From Armatimonadetes bacterium UBA1398 (GTDB lineage Bacteria > Armatimonadota > Zipacnadia > UBA1398): DNA of 64,000 bases. The translations under genes and the position numbers were made by a program. This document shows, piece by piece, positions 8,644-16,961 of this stretch (position 1 is the first letter of the stretch; the number at the start of each line of letters is the position of its first letter). The stretch is taken from assembly GCA_002305165.1 (NCBI GenBank), contig DBQI01000028.1, positions 104,015 to 168,014 of the forward strand, in the 5' to 3' direction. The notes beneath the pieces are model-generated. The model saw only the letters and a list, made by a program, of their open reading frames with translations, was not told the origin of the DNA and searched no databases.

Positions 8644-10155
8644 ATGCACCGTCCGCTCGCCATGGGCATAGATGTAGGGACCGGCTCTGTGAAGGCGGGG
8701 TTGTTCCTGCCCGGGGCCGACTCCCCTGCGGCCTACGCGAGCCAGGCCTACGCCCAAGAGCCTGTGCCTTCGCGCCCCACTTGGGCCGAAGTGGACACCG
8801 AGCGCTGGCGCACGGCCCTGCTCCTGGCTGTGGACCGCTTGCCTGCCGGTCTACGGGCAGAGGTCGGCTCTGTCGGGGTAACGGGCCTGTTCCCGGCCCT
8901 GATCGCCATGGACTCGGAAGGCCAAGCGCTGCGCCCCGCCATTCTCTACTCGGACCGCCGTTCCACGGCGGAACTCGAGGATCTGAGGGCTCGGGGCCTG
9001 GATCGGGCGATCGAACGCGTTGCGGGCGGAGAGCCGACTCCCGGAACCACTTCCGCGCTAAGCTACCTCTGGCTGAGCAGCAATGAGCCCGAGGTAGATG
9101 TCCAGGCCCGCTGGTTCGGTCACGGCACGACGTGGCTGGGAGCATGGCTGACGGGCCAGATCGCCATCGATGCGTCGAACGCCAGCATGACAGGGCTCTA
9201 TGACACACGTGCAGGCGGCTGGTCAGATGCTCTGATGGCCGAGCTAGCCATAGATCCGGCGCGCTGGCCTCCCATAGTCGGGAGTGGTCGCCCGATCGGC
9301 GGCCTGCGGCCAGAGGTGGCGGGGCTCCTAGGGCTGCCTGTGGGCACTCCCGTGACCCTCGCGGGGGGCGATACCGCGTGCGCCGCCGTGGGCGCGGGGT
9401 GTGCCGACAGCGGCCAGTGCTTCCTCTCCAGCGGAACGACGGACACGCTATGCCTGTGCCTGGACGAGTTCCGCTACGATCCCCGCCTCTTCTGTGCCGC
9501 CCATGCCCTCCCCGAGCTATGGCTTAGCATGGCGCCTACTATGTACACGGGCGGAGCGCTGGACTGGTGCGGACGGCTGCTCGGTACGGCATCGGAGGAT
9601 CCAGCGGAGCTCGTGCTAGCGTTGGCCGAGAGCCTGCCGGCGGGCGGGGGAGGCGTCGTTTTCCTGCCGTACCTCATGGGCGAACGGTCGCCCGTGCGCG
9701 ACCCTCTGGCCAAGGGAGTCCTCCATGGGTTGGGTCCGGCGACAGGCCCGGCCGAGGTGGCTAGGGCCGTGGTCGACGGCGGCGCGCTCGCCATACGGAC
9801 CTGCCTCGACGCTCTGCGAGGGACCTCCGAGCCGCCCGCCCACATCACGATCGTTGGGCGGCCGGCTTCGTCCGCAGTGCTGAACCGAGCCAGAGCGGCA
9901 GCGACGGGGGTGCCCGTGGTGGCGCTGGAGTTCGAGGAGGCTACACTCCTGGGAGCCGCGGCGTGTGGCGCGCATGCGGCCGGGCTCATCAGCCGGACGG
10001 GCGAACTCACCGAGCCGTATCTGCGGCACACCAGCCGGTTCGAGCCAGACCCCCAAGCTGTGGCGGCCTACGAGCGGCTCCTGCCCCTCTACACAGATCT
10101 CTATGCAGCGCTCAAGGAGCGCAATCTGTTCGCCCGCCTCCCCCACCCTGGCTGA
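8644..10155 (+). CDS. FGGY-family carbohydrate kinase
   Basis: A 503-residue ATP-dependent kinase of the xylulokinase/gluconokinase/glycerol kinase family. AGAGGG lies 8 nt before ATG 8644. The N-terminal domain begins with the phosphate-1 motif GIDVGTGSVKAGLF. The second actin-like domain carries the phosphate-2 region GQCFLSSGTTDTLCL and the helix LMGERSPVRDPLAKG before GLGPATG. Both ATP-grasping halves are present and the length fits the family (480-520). The substrate cannot be read from motifs; xylulose or another pentulose/hexulose is plausible given the divergent sulfatase. There is no sugar isomerase or transporter next to it. Confidence 0.92.
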   Translation: MHRPLAMGIDVGTGSVKAGLFLPGADSPAAYASQAYAQEPVPSRPTWAEVDTERWRTALLLAVDRLPAGLRAEVGSVGVTGLFPALIAMDSEGQALRPAILYSDRRSTAELEDLRARGLDRAIERVAGGEPTPGTTSALSYLWLSSNEPEVDVQARWFGHGTTWLGAWLTGQIAIDASNASMTGLYDTRAGGWSDALMAELAIDPARWPPIVGSGRPIGGLRPEVAGLLGLPVGTPVTLAGGDTACAAVGAGCADSGQCFLSSGTTDTLCLCLDEFRYDPRLFCAAHALPELWLSMAPTMYTGGALDWCGRLLGTASEDPAELVLALAESLPAGGGGVVFLPYLMGERSPVRDPLAKGVLHGLGPATGPAEVARAVVDGGALAIRTCLDALRGTSEPPAHITIVGRPASSAVLNRARAAATGVPVVALEFEEATLLGAAACGAHAAGLISRTGELTEPYLRHTSRFEPDPQAVAAYERLLPLYTDLYAALKERNLFARLPHPG

Positions 10156-10204
10156 CGCGCCAAGGGCTTTAGCCGGTCAGCCTCGCGGGCGCGGCAGGGG
10201 TGCG

Positions 10205-10375
10205 TCAGAATGACAGCAGGCAGTGCCAGATGCACATGTGGGCTAGGAAATCGACGTCTCGCCATACCCGCTCCGCCAACTCAGCATCGCCCTGTATGGG
10301 CGGCAGTTCCTTCAGCTTCTCCTCCCAAGGGATGCACACTCCGGGCTCGGGACCCGGTTCGGTAGTTGCTTCCAC
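10205..10375 (-). CDS. Small 56-residue protein downstream of URO-D gene
   Basis: GTG 10375 is preceded by GGAGG at 6-nt spacing, and the frame runs to a TGA at 10205. The product begins VEATTEPGPEPGVCIPWEEK, has a charged helical middle (GDAELAERVWRDVDFLAHM) and ends in a Cys/His/Trp-rich tail, CIWHCLLSF, that could bind metal or a cofactor. It starts 26 bp after the URO-D protein stops and is on the same strand, so it is probably cotranscribed. No family recognised. The ribosome-binding site and the spacing are the main support; codon use looks normal for the region. Confidence 0.55.
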   Translation of the reverse strand: MEATTEPGPEPGVCIPWEEKLKELPPIQGDAELAERVWRDVDFLAHMCIWHCLLSF

Positions 10376-10401
10376 GGCTATCCTCCGTCCATCGAGCCTT
10401 C

Positions 10402-11598
10402 TCAGTAGACCGCATACTCACGAGCAAAGTCGGTCAGGGCCCGCAGGTTCTCTGCACTGGTGTCGTTCTGCATGATCGCGCTAGCGTCGAGAACGTAGCC
10501 GCCATCGCGTGCTACGCCATCGATGACCTTCTTGCAGCACTCACGCACCTGGTCCGGCGTTCCGTAACTCAGCAGGAAGTTGGGAATACCCCCGCTGAGG
10601 CAGAATCGGTCGCCGATGGCGCGATGCGTCTCGAAGATGTCCGCTCGATCTACGTGGTAGACGATGCTGCCCTCGGGTAGCTCGGCGAAAGACCGCAGAT
10701 GAGGCGTCCAGTCACCCTCGGCGTAGAAGAGCACCTGATGGCCGTGAGACCAGATCTCCTCGATGATTGGCTTCAAGGTTGGCCAGTAGATGCGGTCAAA
10801 GGTCTCATGCGATACGAAGGGCACGCCGCCTCGGTGCATCCAGATGGTGATGGGGACGTTCTTGTCGGGGTCGGCGCCCGAGAGGGCGATGTGGCAGAGA
10901 TGGGGCATGAGGGACTCGCAAGCAGCCAGCACCTTGTCCGGCTGCTCGAAGACGTCCATGGTGAGCCCCATATACCCGCGGAGCTTGTCGCCGAGTATGT
11001 CCAGCGGCGCTTTGAGAATCCCCGAAATGGCCGACACCGTGCCGGATTCCTGGCGGAGCCGCGCCGCCTGCGCCCCGAAGTCGGAGAAGTACTGGAGCAT
11101 CGCCATGCCGCCCTTGAGGAAGGACAGGTTGCTCCGGTAGGTCGATGGCTCGCCGGGGGGCTGGACGTCTCGTGAAACGCGCGGCAGCCATACGTTGAAT
11201 AGGAAGCCCGTAGGATCGGCGATGAGCTGGTCGTACTCGTCGGCCTTCATGAAGGCTTCATTCTCGGGTGGCTCACGGTACTGGAACCCGGTCTGGGCGG
11301 GGATGTCCTGGCCCGGGACGGCGTAGTACTTCAGGCCAATGGCCTCGGTCAGGCCCGTCCAGACATACACCATGTTCCCAACCACGGCATCCCAATCGAA
11401 GTCCGCTGCGCACTTCCGCACAGCATCGAAGGCCTTCTGATAGTCGTGGGTGACCTCTTGGACGGTGTACCCCGCGTACTTGGCCGTGAACTCGGCCACA
11501 AAGGGCCGAATGGGCACGCGGTCCGGCTTCTCGTTACGCATCGCCGTGGTATAGCGCCTCATACGCTCCGCGTAGAGTTGTTCCACATCCTGGCCCAC
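10402..11598 (-). CDS. Uroporphyrinogen decarboxylase (URO-D) family protein
   Basis: GTG 11598 (398 residues) is chosen because GGGAGG sits 7 nt upstream; the upstream open frame (to 11925) is Arg/Ser-rich and does not look coding. The N-terminal RRYTTAMRNEKPDRVPIRPF is the classic entry to the URO-D/methyltransferase-A fold, and ISGILKAPLDILGDKLRGYM and GGYVLDASAIMQNDTSAENL match later barrel strands. The His-x-Cys zinc site of MtaA-type methyltransferases is absent (the region reads LFYAEGDWTPHL), so it is not an obvious zinc methyltransferase. True HemE function is also unlikely in this setting. The family is expanded in this window (three members). Reaction unknown. Confidence 0.85.
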   Translation of the reverse strand: MGQDVEQLYAERMRRYTTAMRNEKPDRVPIRPFVAEFTAKYAGYTVQEVTHDYQKAFDAVRKCAADFDWDAVVGNMVYVWTGLTEAIGLKYYAVPGQDIPAQTGFQYREPPENEAFMKADEYDQLIADPTGFLFNVWLPRVSRDVQPPGEPSTYRSNLSFLKGGMAMLQYFSDFGAQAARLRQESGTVSAISGILKAPLDILGDKLRGYMGLTMDVFEQPDKVLAACESLMPHLCHIALSGADPDKNVPITIWMHRGGVPFVSHETFDRIYWPTLKPIIEEIWSHGHQVLFYAEGDWTPHLRSFAELPEGSIVYHVDRADIFETHRAIGDRFCLSGGIPNFLLSYGTPDQVRECCKKVIDGVARDGGYVLDASAIMQNDTSAENLRALTDFAREYAVY

Positions 11599-12032
11599 AA
11601 GCGTGCCTCCCTCCCACTCGCGCGCTCCGCTACCGAAGCGGCACGAGTGTTCGGTCTTGTTCCTCGGTGTGCCGTGGCAAGCCTTCCTCGATCGGAGCGG
11701 CTGAGGGCGGGACAGCGGGCACGCCCGGTGTGAACGAGCCTTACGGCATGGCGAAGGGACAATGCGTAACAAGAGTCTCGGTCCATGTTTGGAGCCATAG
11801 CGAGTGGGTATATCTAGGTCAGCCGAGCCCCGTCCGTTCCCACCCACCCCTTCTGCCACCCAGCAGGCCCACCCAACGCGGACGGGGCTCGAGCTCCTCC
11901 CCCAGAGCCCCCGAACGAGGAGCACGAAGACTGAGGCTCAGATGCCCTAACTGCTCGGTGGCGCCGATCTCACACAGTGACCAGGTAGGGGCAGCACTGA
12001 CGCAGGGGCGCTGCCATAGCGCCCGAGGTGGC
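11599..12032. other. 434-bp non-coding leader region of the URO-D gene
   Basis: This gap lies between two minus-strand genes, the glycosidase-like protein (stop at 12033) and the URO-D protein (start at 11598). It contains the 13-bp stem with a G-rich loop at 11824-11891 and the GGGAGG ribosome-binding site at the left end. I found no convincing -35/-10 pair; CTGACC-17-TATGGC on the minus strand near 11820-11792 is a weak candidate. Frames that cross it are Arg/Ser-rich and look like shadows. Confidence 0.5.
11824..11891 (-). promoter_or_regulatory. Long perfect hairpin with G-quadruplex-prone loop
   Basis: CGAGCCCCGTCCG at 11824-11836 is perfectly complementary to CGGACGGGGCTCG at 11879-11891, a 13-bp stem closing a 42-nt loop. 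Read on the minus strand, which is the sense of both flanking genes, the loop carries six GGG runs (GGGTGGG, then GGG, then GGGTGGGTGGG). It lies about 225-295 nt upstream of the URO-D start and about 140 nt downstream of the glycosidase stop. There is no following U-tract, so it is not a standard intrinsic terminator. Confidence 0.5.
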
Positions 12033-14333
12033 TCACCTCGCTTCGATGGCGACCACCTCGAGAGGCCTCAGGTCGAGCTCTAGCCTGCCACCCTGGAGAT
12101 GCCAGACTGCGTCGTCCGTGAGGCTTCGCGCCTCAGTCCAGGGCAGCTCCAATGTCAGCCGCCTTGGCTCAGCCGCAGTGTTCGTGACAAGGAGGATGTC
12201 CGTATGACCCTCGAACCGCGCCGCATGGACGTCAGGGCTCTCCTGCAGGCCGTCGAGTCCTGACAGTAGCACTCTCGGCGAGGCGGCCAGTGAGGCCCCG
12301 TGCTCGGCCAGGAATGCGTTGATCCGCGGCAGCTCGGCCATGAGTTCTGGCTCATGGATGAGTCCACATACGCCGTCGTCCCAGGGGTAGTAGACGATCC
12401 CCTTCGCTCCGTAGATCAGGCCCTGGAAGACCATGCACCATTGTTCCTCGGCGGTCGGGGCACGACCCTGCGAGGGATCGCCGCCGTAGGCCGCGATGTT
12501 GTGGAGTTGCGGGATCAGCCACACCGCGCGGCGCTCGTCCGTCGCCTCCTGAGCGGCGGCCATCCAACCGGCCACCATGGAGACGGAGGCGCCGGGCACC
12601 GGGTACGGATCTATCCCCAGCACATCGAGCGCCTCAGGATAGGCGGCGAACAGGTTCGGGTCGCAGAGTACGAGGTACACGGGGTGGGAGTCATCGAGTT
12701 CGCGGCAGATCCGGTAGGCCTGCTCGCACTCTCCTGCCATCTCGCCGTTGGGCTCATCGACGGGGTACCAGCAAAGGAGTGCCGGATGCTCTCGCACGAC
12801 CCTGACCACAGCACGCAGCGCTTCCGGTTGGAGCCCTCCGCGTACGAGTCCCGACATCTCCAGGATGACCTTCAGACCTACCTCGTGCGCCGCGTCGAGG
12901 TTCGCCAGAGCCTGCTCGGGAGAGTCTCCCCACAACTGTAAGCAGTTGAAGCCCATGGCGCGAGCCTCGGCCAGCGATTCGAGCGGCACGTGGTAGATAC
13001 CGATGGGGAAGAAGGGCACTCCATCCACGTAGGTGTCCAGAGCACCCGCCAGAGCCACCCCCTCACGGTCCTCAGAGGCGTGCAGTGCGGCCTCGCCGGT
13101 CCAGAGTTCCTCGCGAGGTCTCGATGCGGCCAGTTCGACCCGGCACGGCCCTGCAGCGAGACCGTGGGCAGGCAGGAGGAGCTCCGTCGAGGCGCCGTAC
13201 TCGTTCGGAAGCTCTGCGGTGACGGTCCTCCGCGCTTGCTCGCTATCGTGGAGGGTCGCGGCGAGGGTGGCGCCCTTTAGGTCCTCCCAGCCCGGATAGA
13301 CAGTGGCCCGCACGACGACCGAGGGGTCCGGCTCGCTCAGTAATAGCACGCCGCGGTAGGCGGGCCGCGCCAGATCCACGGTGACAAGAGGCGGAACAAC
13401 GTGCTCGACATGTGGTGACTCGTAGGTGATACCCGACGCCTCAATGGTGAACCAGGACGTTCCCCGTCCCTGCCAACGCACCGGCATACTCAGATCGACG
13501 TCCACGAGCCCGTCCTGGGGTATCTCTACGTGCCGCCTGCGCTGGACTCGTCGCCCTGCCTCCGGCCCTGCCGCCCAGGTCACGGAAGCGCGCACTGGGC
13601 TTCCGTCCAGGCTAGCGACGGCCATCCTCGCGTGGGAGTCCCCTGGCCGCAGTTCACCAAACCCATGGATCTCCCGCACATCAAGCCCCAGGCGCCGCGT
13701 CTGGAGCCACTCCCAGATACCCTCCAGGCATTGACCCGGGAGGCTCCAGTTGCTCGACAGCCACACGGCGCCGCGGCCCTCCCCGGCCACGGCGAGGACA
13801 GACCCTCCGTCGGCATCGCCGGCGAGTACGTCCCATCCGGGTCCGAGCTTGAGGTGGGACCACATGGGCCGCGGGCGCCACTTGTGGGGGTAGTTGAGGA
13901 GAGGATGGCCGGGGTTCGGGATGGTAAGCGACCCGGCTTGCGCCTGGCATGCCTCGATCTCCGCCGTGAGATCCGGCCGCAGCGACGCGAGCCAGTCAAC
14001 GTGGGAGTCGTAGTTCGCGTCCGTGATGACAATGGCGCCGCCTTGGGCGAGGAAGCGGCGCAGGGGGACCGCAAAGCCGCTTAGGTCTTGGGGGGCGCCG
14101 TAGTTGTAGAGCGCTCCGCAGAGCACGATGTCCGTGCTGCCCAGCCGCTCCACGAGCTGCGCGAAGTGGACGTTCTCATACTCCTCAACGGGCCAACCTA
14201 GGCGCTCGAGTGCCGCATCGTAGTCGTCTCGATGACGGTAGTTGTCGAAGTCCGAGTAGACCAGCGCTACGCGCGGAGAGTCGGCCAGTGCCGCAGGCGC
14301 CAAAGCGGCGGCAAGCATGATTGCGCGGATCAT
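12033..14333 (-). CDS. Secreted multi-domain glycoside-hydrolase-like protein
   Basis: ATG 14333 (766 residues) gives MIRAIMLAAALAPAALADS, a signal peptide. Residues about 20-230 form a class I glutamine amidotransferase-like/ThuA-type domain (VALVYSDFDNYRHRDDYDAA, FLAQGGAIVITDANYDSH). A beta-sandwich region follows. A TIM-barrel of clan GH-A type spans about 430-680: LDTYVDGVPFFPIGIYHVP opens it, WYPVDEPNGEM provides a candidate acid/base Glu on strand 4, and GAKGIVYYPWDDG lies near strand 8. A small beta domain closes the protein. GH2/GH5-like activity on a polysaccharide is plausible; substrate unknown. It is divergent from the L32/fatty-acid operon. Confidence 0.75.
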   Translation of the reverse strand: MIRAIMLAAALAPAALADSPRVALVYSDFDNYRHRDDYDAALERLGWPVEEYENVHFAQLVERLGSTDIVLCGALYNYGAPQDLSGFAVPLRRFLAQGGAIVITDANYDSHVDWLASLRPDLTAEIEACQAQAGSLTIPNPGHPLLNYPHKWRPRPMWSHLKLGPGWDVLAGDADGGSVLAVAGEGRGAVWLSSNWSLPGQCLEGIWEWLQTRRLGLDVREIHGFGELRPGDSHARMAVASLDGSPVRASVTWAAGPEAGRRVQRRRHVEIPQDGLVDVDLSMPVRWQGRGTSWFTIEASGITYESPHVEHVVPPLVTVDLARPAYRGVLLLSEPDPSVVVRATVYPGWEDLKGATLAATLHDSEQARRTVTAELPNEYGASTELLLPAHGLAAGPCRVELAASRPREELWTGEAALHASEDREGVALAGALDTYVDGVPFFPIGIYHVPLESLAEARAMGFNCLQLWGDSPEQALANLDAAHEVGLKVILEMSGLVRGGLQPEALRAVVRVVREHPALLCWYPVDEPNGEMAGECEQAYRICRELDDSHPVYLVLCDPNLFAAYPEALDVLGIDPYPVPGASVSMVAGWMAAAQEATDERRAVWLIPQLHNIAAYGGDPSQGRAPTAEEQWCMVFQGLIYGAKGIVYYPWDDGVCGLIHEPELMAELPRINAFLAEHGASLAASPRVLLSGLDGLQESPDVHAARFEGHTDILLVTNTAAEPRRLTLELPWTEARSLTDDAVWHLQGGRLELDLRPLEVVAIEAR

Positions 14334-14444
14334 GGGATCCCCCGGAGTCTGTGACCTTCGGCGCCGATGTTCGGCGTCTACCATCGGAGCTTCGCGGACG
14401 TTACGCGAGGCCCTCCCACGGCATCGCGCGGCTCGCGGTCACCG

Positions 14445-14473
14445 TTGACAAGGGTCTGGCTTGAGGCTAGAAT
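14445..14473 (+). promoter_or_regulatory. Sigma-70-type promoter of rpmF-plsX-fab operon
   Basis: TTGACA (14445-14450), a 17-bp spacer and TAGAAT (14468-14473) give a near-consensus housekeeping promoter. Transcription would start near 14480, leaving about 120 nt of leader before L32. This is the strongest promoter match I found in the window. The leader contains a possible 22-codon upstream frame without a Shine-Dalgarno sequence. Confidence 0.75.
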
Positions 14474-14600
14474 TCGCCCACCTTGACACGGCCCACCATG
14501 GCGCCCTCGTCATCGGAGGCGCTGTTTTGGCTTGTCCGTAGGATACCCGGCGCGCCGTTGCCCTGAGCCAAGGGTGCCGCCCACGTAAGGAGTAACGAGA

Positions 14601-14789
14601 ATGGCTCTTCCGAAGAGCAGACATTCCAAGGCTCGGACGCGTAGCCGCCGGGCGAACTGGAAGCTAGAGGCCCCCAGCCTCCTCCTGTGCCCCAACTGCG
14701 GCGCCTACAAGCTGAGGCATGTGGCCTGCCCGCAGTGTGGTTACTACATGGGTAGGTCCGTTATCGATGTCAAGAAGGGCAAGAAGTGA
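14601..14789 (+). CDS. rpmF: 50S ribosomal protein L32
   Basis: A 62-residue zinc-ribbon form of bL32, a component of the large ribosomal subunit. It begins MALPKSRHSKARTRSRR, the conserved basic tail, and carries Cys30, Cys33, Cys43 and Cys46 (CPNC and CPQC) for one zinc ion. AAGGAG lies upstream of the ATG. The usual DUF177/YceD partner gene in front of rpmF is absent here. It leads the fatty-acid synthesis cluster, an order seen in many bacteria. Confidence 0.97.
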   Translation: MALPKSRHSKARTRSRRANWKLEAPSLLLCPNCGAYKLRHVACPQCGYYMGRSVIDVKKGKK

Positions 14790-14839
14790 CATCGGCGAGC
14801 GGCCGAGTCTGAGTGGCGGCTCGATCGGTGGAGGTGCGC

Positions 14840-15868
14840 ATGCGGGTCGCGGTCGATGCTATGGGCGGGGACAATGCTCCCGAACCCATAGTGCTGGGGG
14901 CGATCGAGGGGGCACGGCGCTACAACGTCGAAGTGATCCTCGTAGGCGATGAGTCCCTCATCAGGCCCCTACTGCGGGCGGACATGGATGGCTCGCTGCG
15001 ATCCCGCATCTCCGTAGAGCATACGGATGACTTCATTCGGATGGACGAGTCCGGGCTGCAGGTTCTGAAGCGGCCAGGCTCGTCCATGTCGCGTACGGCC
15101 CTCCTGGTCAAGGAGGGCCGAGCCGACGCCGCCCTGTCCATGGGTAACACCGGAGCCGCGATGGCTGCGGGAGCGAGTTTCCTGCAGTGCATCGAGGGCG
15201 TGAGGCGTCCCGCCATCGGGCTCCCCCTCCCCACAATTGAGGGAAAGCCCTGTCTGCTCGTGGATGCGGGCGCCACGGCGGACTGCACCCCTCAGATGCT
15301 TCTCCAGTTTGCCCATATGGGTGACCGGTACGCGTCAGCGGTGCTAGGTGCCACCACGCCGCGCATTGGGCTCATCAGCAATGGGTCGGAGAAGGGCAAA
15401 GGAAACAAGCTTTACAAGGACACGTACCGGCTCTTAGCCAGTTCCGGACTGAACTTCGTCGGCAACTGCGAACCAAACGCGATAGTCCACAGCGAGGTCG
15501 ACGTCGGTGTCTGTGATGGTTTCGTGGGAAACCTAGTCCTCAAAGCGCTTGAAGGCTTCAGCGATTTCTACCGAGAAGCACTGTCGCGTGCCTTCCGAGC
15601 GAATGCATGGACTCGTCTCGCGGGCGTCTTCGCCAGGCCAGTGTTGCGAAGGGTCTCGAAGTCGACAAACTACGACGCATACGGCGGCGCCGCTTTGTTG
15701 GGTGTTCAGGGTATCCTTATTGTAGGACACGGGCGCTCGAACCATGTGGCCGTCGCGAATGCCATTGGAGTAGCGCGGGAGACTCACGATAAGCGGGTCG
15801 TTGAGAGTATCCGCGAGGCTGCGGCCGACTTTGCGGACGTGACCGCGGAGAACGGCTACGCAAGCTAG
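14840..15868 (+). CDS. plsX: Phosphate acyltransferase PlsX
   Basis: Converts acyl-ACP and phosphate to acyl-phosphate and ACP, the first step in the PlsX/PlsY route to phosphatidic acid; peripheral membrane enzyme. ATG 14840 has GGAGG at 5-nt spacing and gives MRVAVDAMGGDNAPEPIV, the family N-terminus. Further signatures are ALSMGNTGAAMAAG, DAGATADCTPQMLLQFA, GLISNGSEKGKGN and CDGFVGNLVLKALEG. The 342 residues fit the usual 330-345. It lies 50 bp after rpmF and before fabH, the common arrangement. Confidence 0.97.
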   Translation: MRVAVDAMGGDNAPEPIVLGAIEGARRYNVEVILVGDESLIRPLLRADMDGSLRSRISVEHTDDFIRMDESGLQVLKRPGSSMSRTALLVKEGRADAALSMGNTGAAMAAGASFLQCIEGVRRPAIGLPLPTIEGKPCLLVDAGATADCTPQMLLQFAHMGDRYASAVLGATTPRIGLISNGSEKGKGNKLYKDTYRLLASSGLNFVGNCEPNAIVHSEVDVGVCDGFVGNLVLKALEGFSDFYREALSRAFRANAWTRLAGVFARPVLRRVSKSTNYDAYGGAALLGVQGILIVGHGRSNHVAVANAIGVARETHDKRVVESIREAAADFADVTAENGYAS

Positions 15869-15948
15869 GGACAGGCTCGGTACGGGGACGCCGCTCGCTT
15901 CGCCTCTCTTCGTGCCCCCACAACCTCCTTGTGAAGGGACTGTACGGC

Positions 15949-16941
15949 ATGGCATGGGTCGGAGCCAAGATAACCGGCTTGGGTGCCGAGGTGCCTGAGA
16001 AGGTCCTAACCAACGCCGATCTTGAGAAGATCGTCGATACGACCGATGAGTGGATCGTGACACGAACGGGAATCCGTGAGCGGCGCATCGTGGCCGAGGA
16101 TCAGGCAACGTCTGACCTCGCCATCGCGGCGTCTCGGAAGGCTATGGCCCACGCCGGCGTGGAAGCGGGAGACATCGATGCTGTTATCGTGGCGACGGTC
16201 AGCGCCGACTACCCCTTCCCCGCTTGTGCCTGCCTCGTGCAGAGCGCGCTGGGGATCGGAGGGTTCGCGTTCGACATCTCCGCTGGCTGCACGGGCTGGA
16301 TCTACTCCCTGGTCATGGCGGAGCAGCTCGTCAAGTCCGGCGGCGCGAAGCGCGTCCTCTGCATAGGAGCCGAGTGCCTCAGCCGCATTACCGACTACAC
16401 GGACCGCAACACGTGCGTGCTCTTCGGTGATGGCGCCGGCGCGGCGATCGTGGAAGGCGCCGACGAGGAGGACAACGGCATCCTCGCCTGGGACCTCGGC
16501 TCGGACGGGTCTGACCCCAGCATCCTGTGGCAGCCAGCCGGCGGGTCCAAGATCCCCGCGTCTCACGCTACGGTTGACGCGCACGATCACTCCGTCCGTA
16601 TGCGCGGCAGGGATGTCTACGTTTTCGCCACACGCATCATGGGCCACACGTGTGAGAAGACCCTGGAGAAGGCCGGATTGACGCCCGACAGCATCGCCCT
16701 CCTAGTGCCCCACCAGGCGAATGAGCGCATCACCCAGTCCGCGCGCGAGCGTTTCGGGATGCCCTTCGACCGCATCGTGTCCAATGTGGACCGCTACGGC
16801 AACACCTCATCGGCCTCTATCCCGATCGCCCTGAAGGAGTCGCTCGATGCAGGCCGGGCCAAGAAGGATGACCTGATCCTCGTTGTCGGCTTCGGAGCAG
16901 GCTTGACGTGGGGCTCGTGCCTGCTTCGCTGGCGCATCTAG
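15949..16941 (+). CDS. fabH: 3-oxoacyl-ACP synthase III (FabH)
   Basis: Condenses acetyl-CoA (or a branched acyl-CoA) with malonyl-ACP to initiate fatty acid synthesis. ATG 15949 is chosen because GAAGGGA sits 9 nt upstream, giving 330 residues and the N-terminus MAWVGAKITGLGAEVPEKVL. The catalytic triad is visible: Cys114 in FDISAGCTGWIYS, His in LVPHQANERI and Asn in YGNTSSASIPIAL. Primer choice (straight or branched) cannot be told from the motifs. Confidence 0.97.
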   Translation: MAWVGAKITGLGAEVPEKVLTNADLEKIVDTTDEWIVTRTGIRERRIVAEDQATSDLAIAASRKAMAHAGVEAGDIDAVIVATVSADYPFPACACLVQSALGIGGFAFDISAGCTGWIYSLVMAEQLVKSGGAKRVLCIGAECLSRITDYTDRNTCVLFGDGAGAAIVEGADEEDNGILAWDLGSDGSDPSILWQPAGGSKIPASHATVDAHDHSVRMRGRDVYVFATRIMGHTCEKTLEKAGLTPDSIALLVPHQANERITQSARERFGMPFDRIVSNVDRYGNTSSASIPIALKESLDAGRAKKDDLILVVGFGAGLTWGSCLLRWRI

Positions 16942-16961
16942 TCGAGGAGGCTCCCAGGACG

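Noticed and set aside
8579..9208. N-terminal extension of the sulfatase frame by 210 residues
   Set aside because: It would lie antisense to the FGGY kinase and is Arg/Ser/Pro-rich without any motif; the sulfatase family begins at the ATG at 8578.
14483..14488. A second TTGACA in the rpmF leader
   Set aside because: No -10 element lies 16-18 bp downstream; the upstream pair at 14445-14473 is much better.
14500..14570. Short upstream frame of about 22 codons in the rpmF leader
   Set aside because: No Shine-Dalgarno sequence and no recognisable leader-peptide feature.
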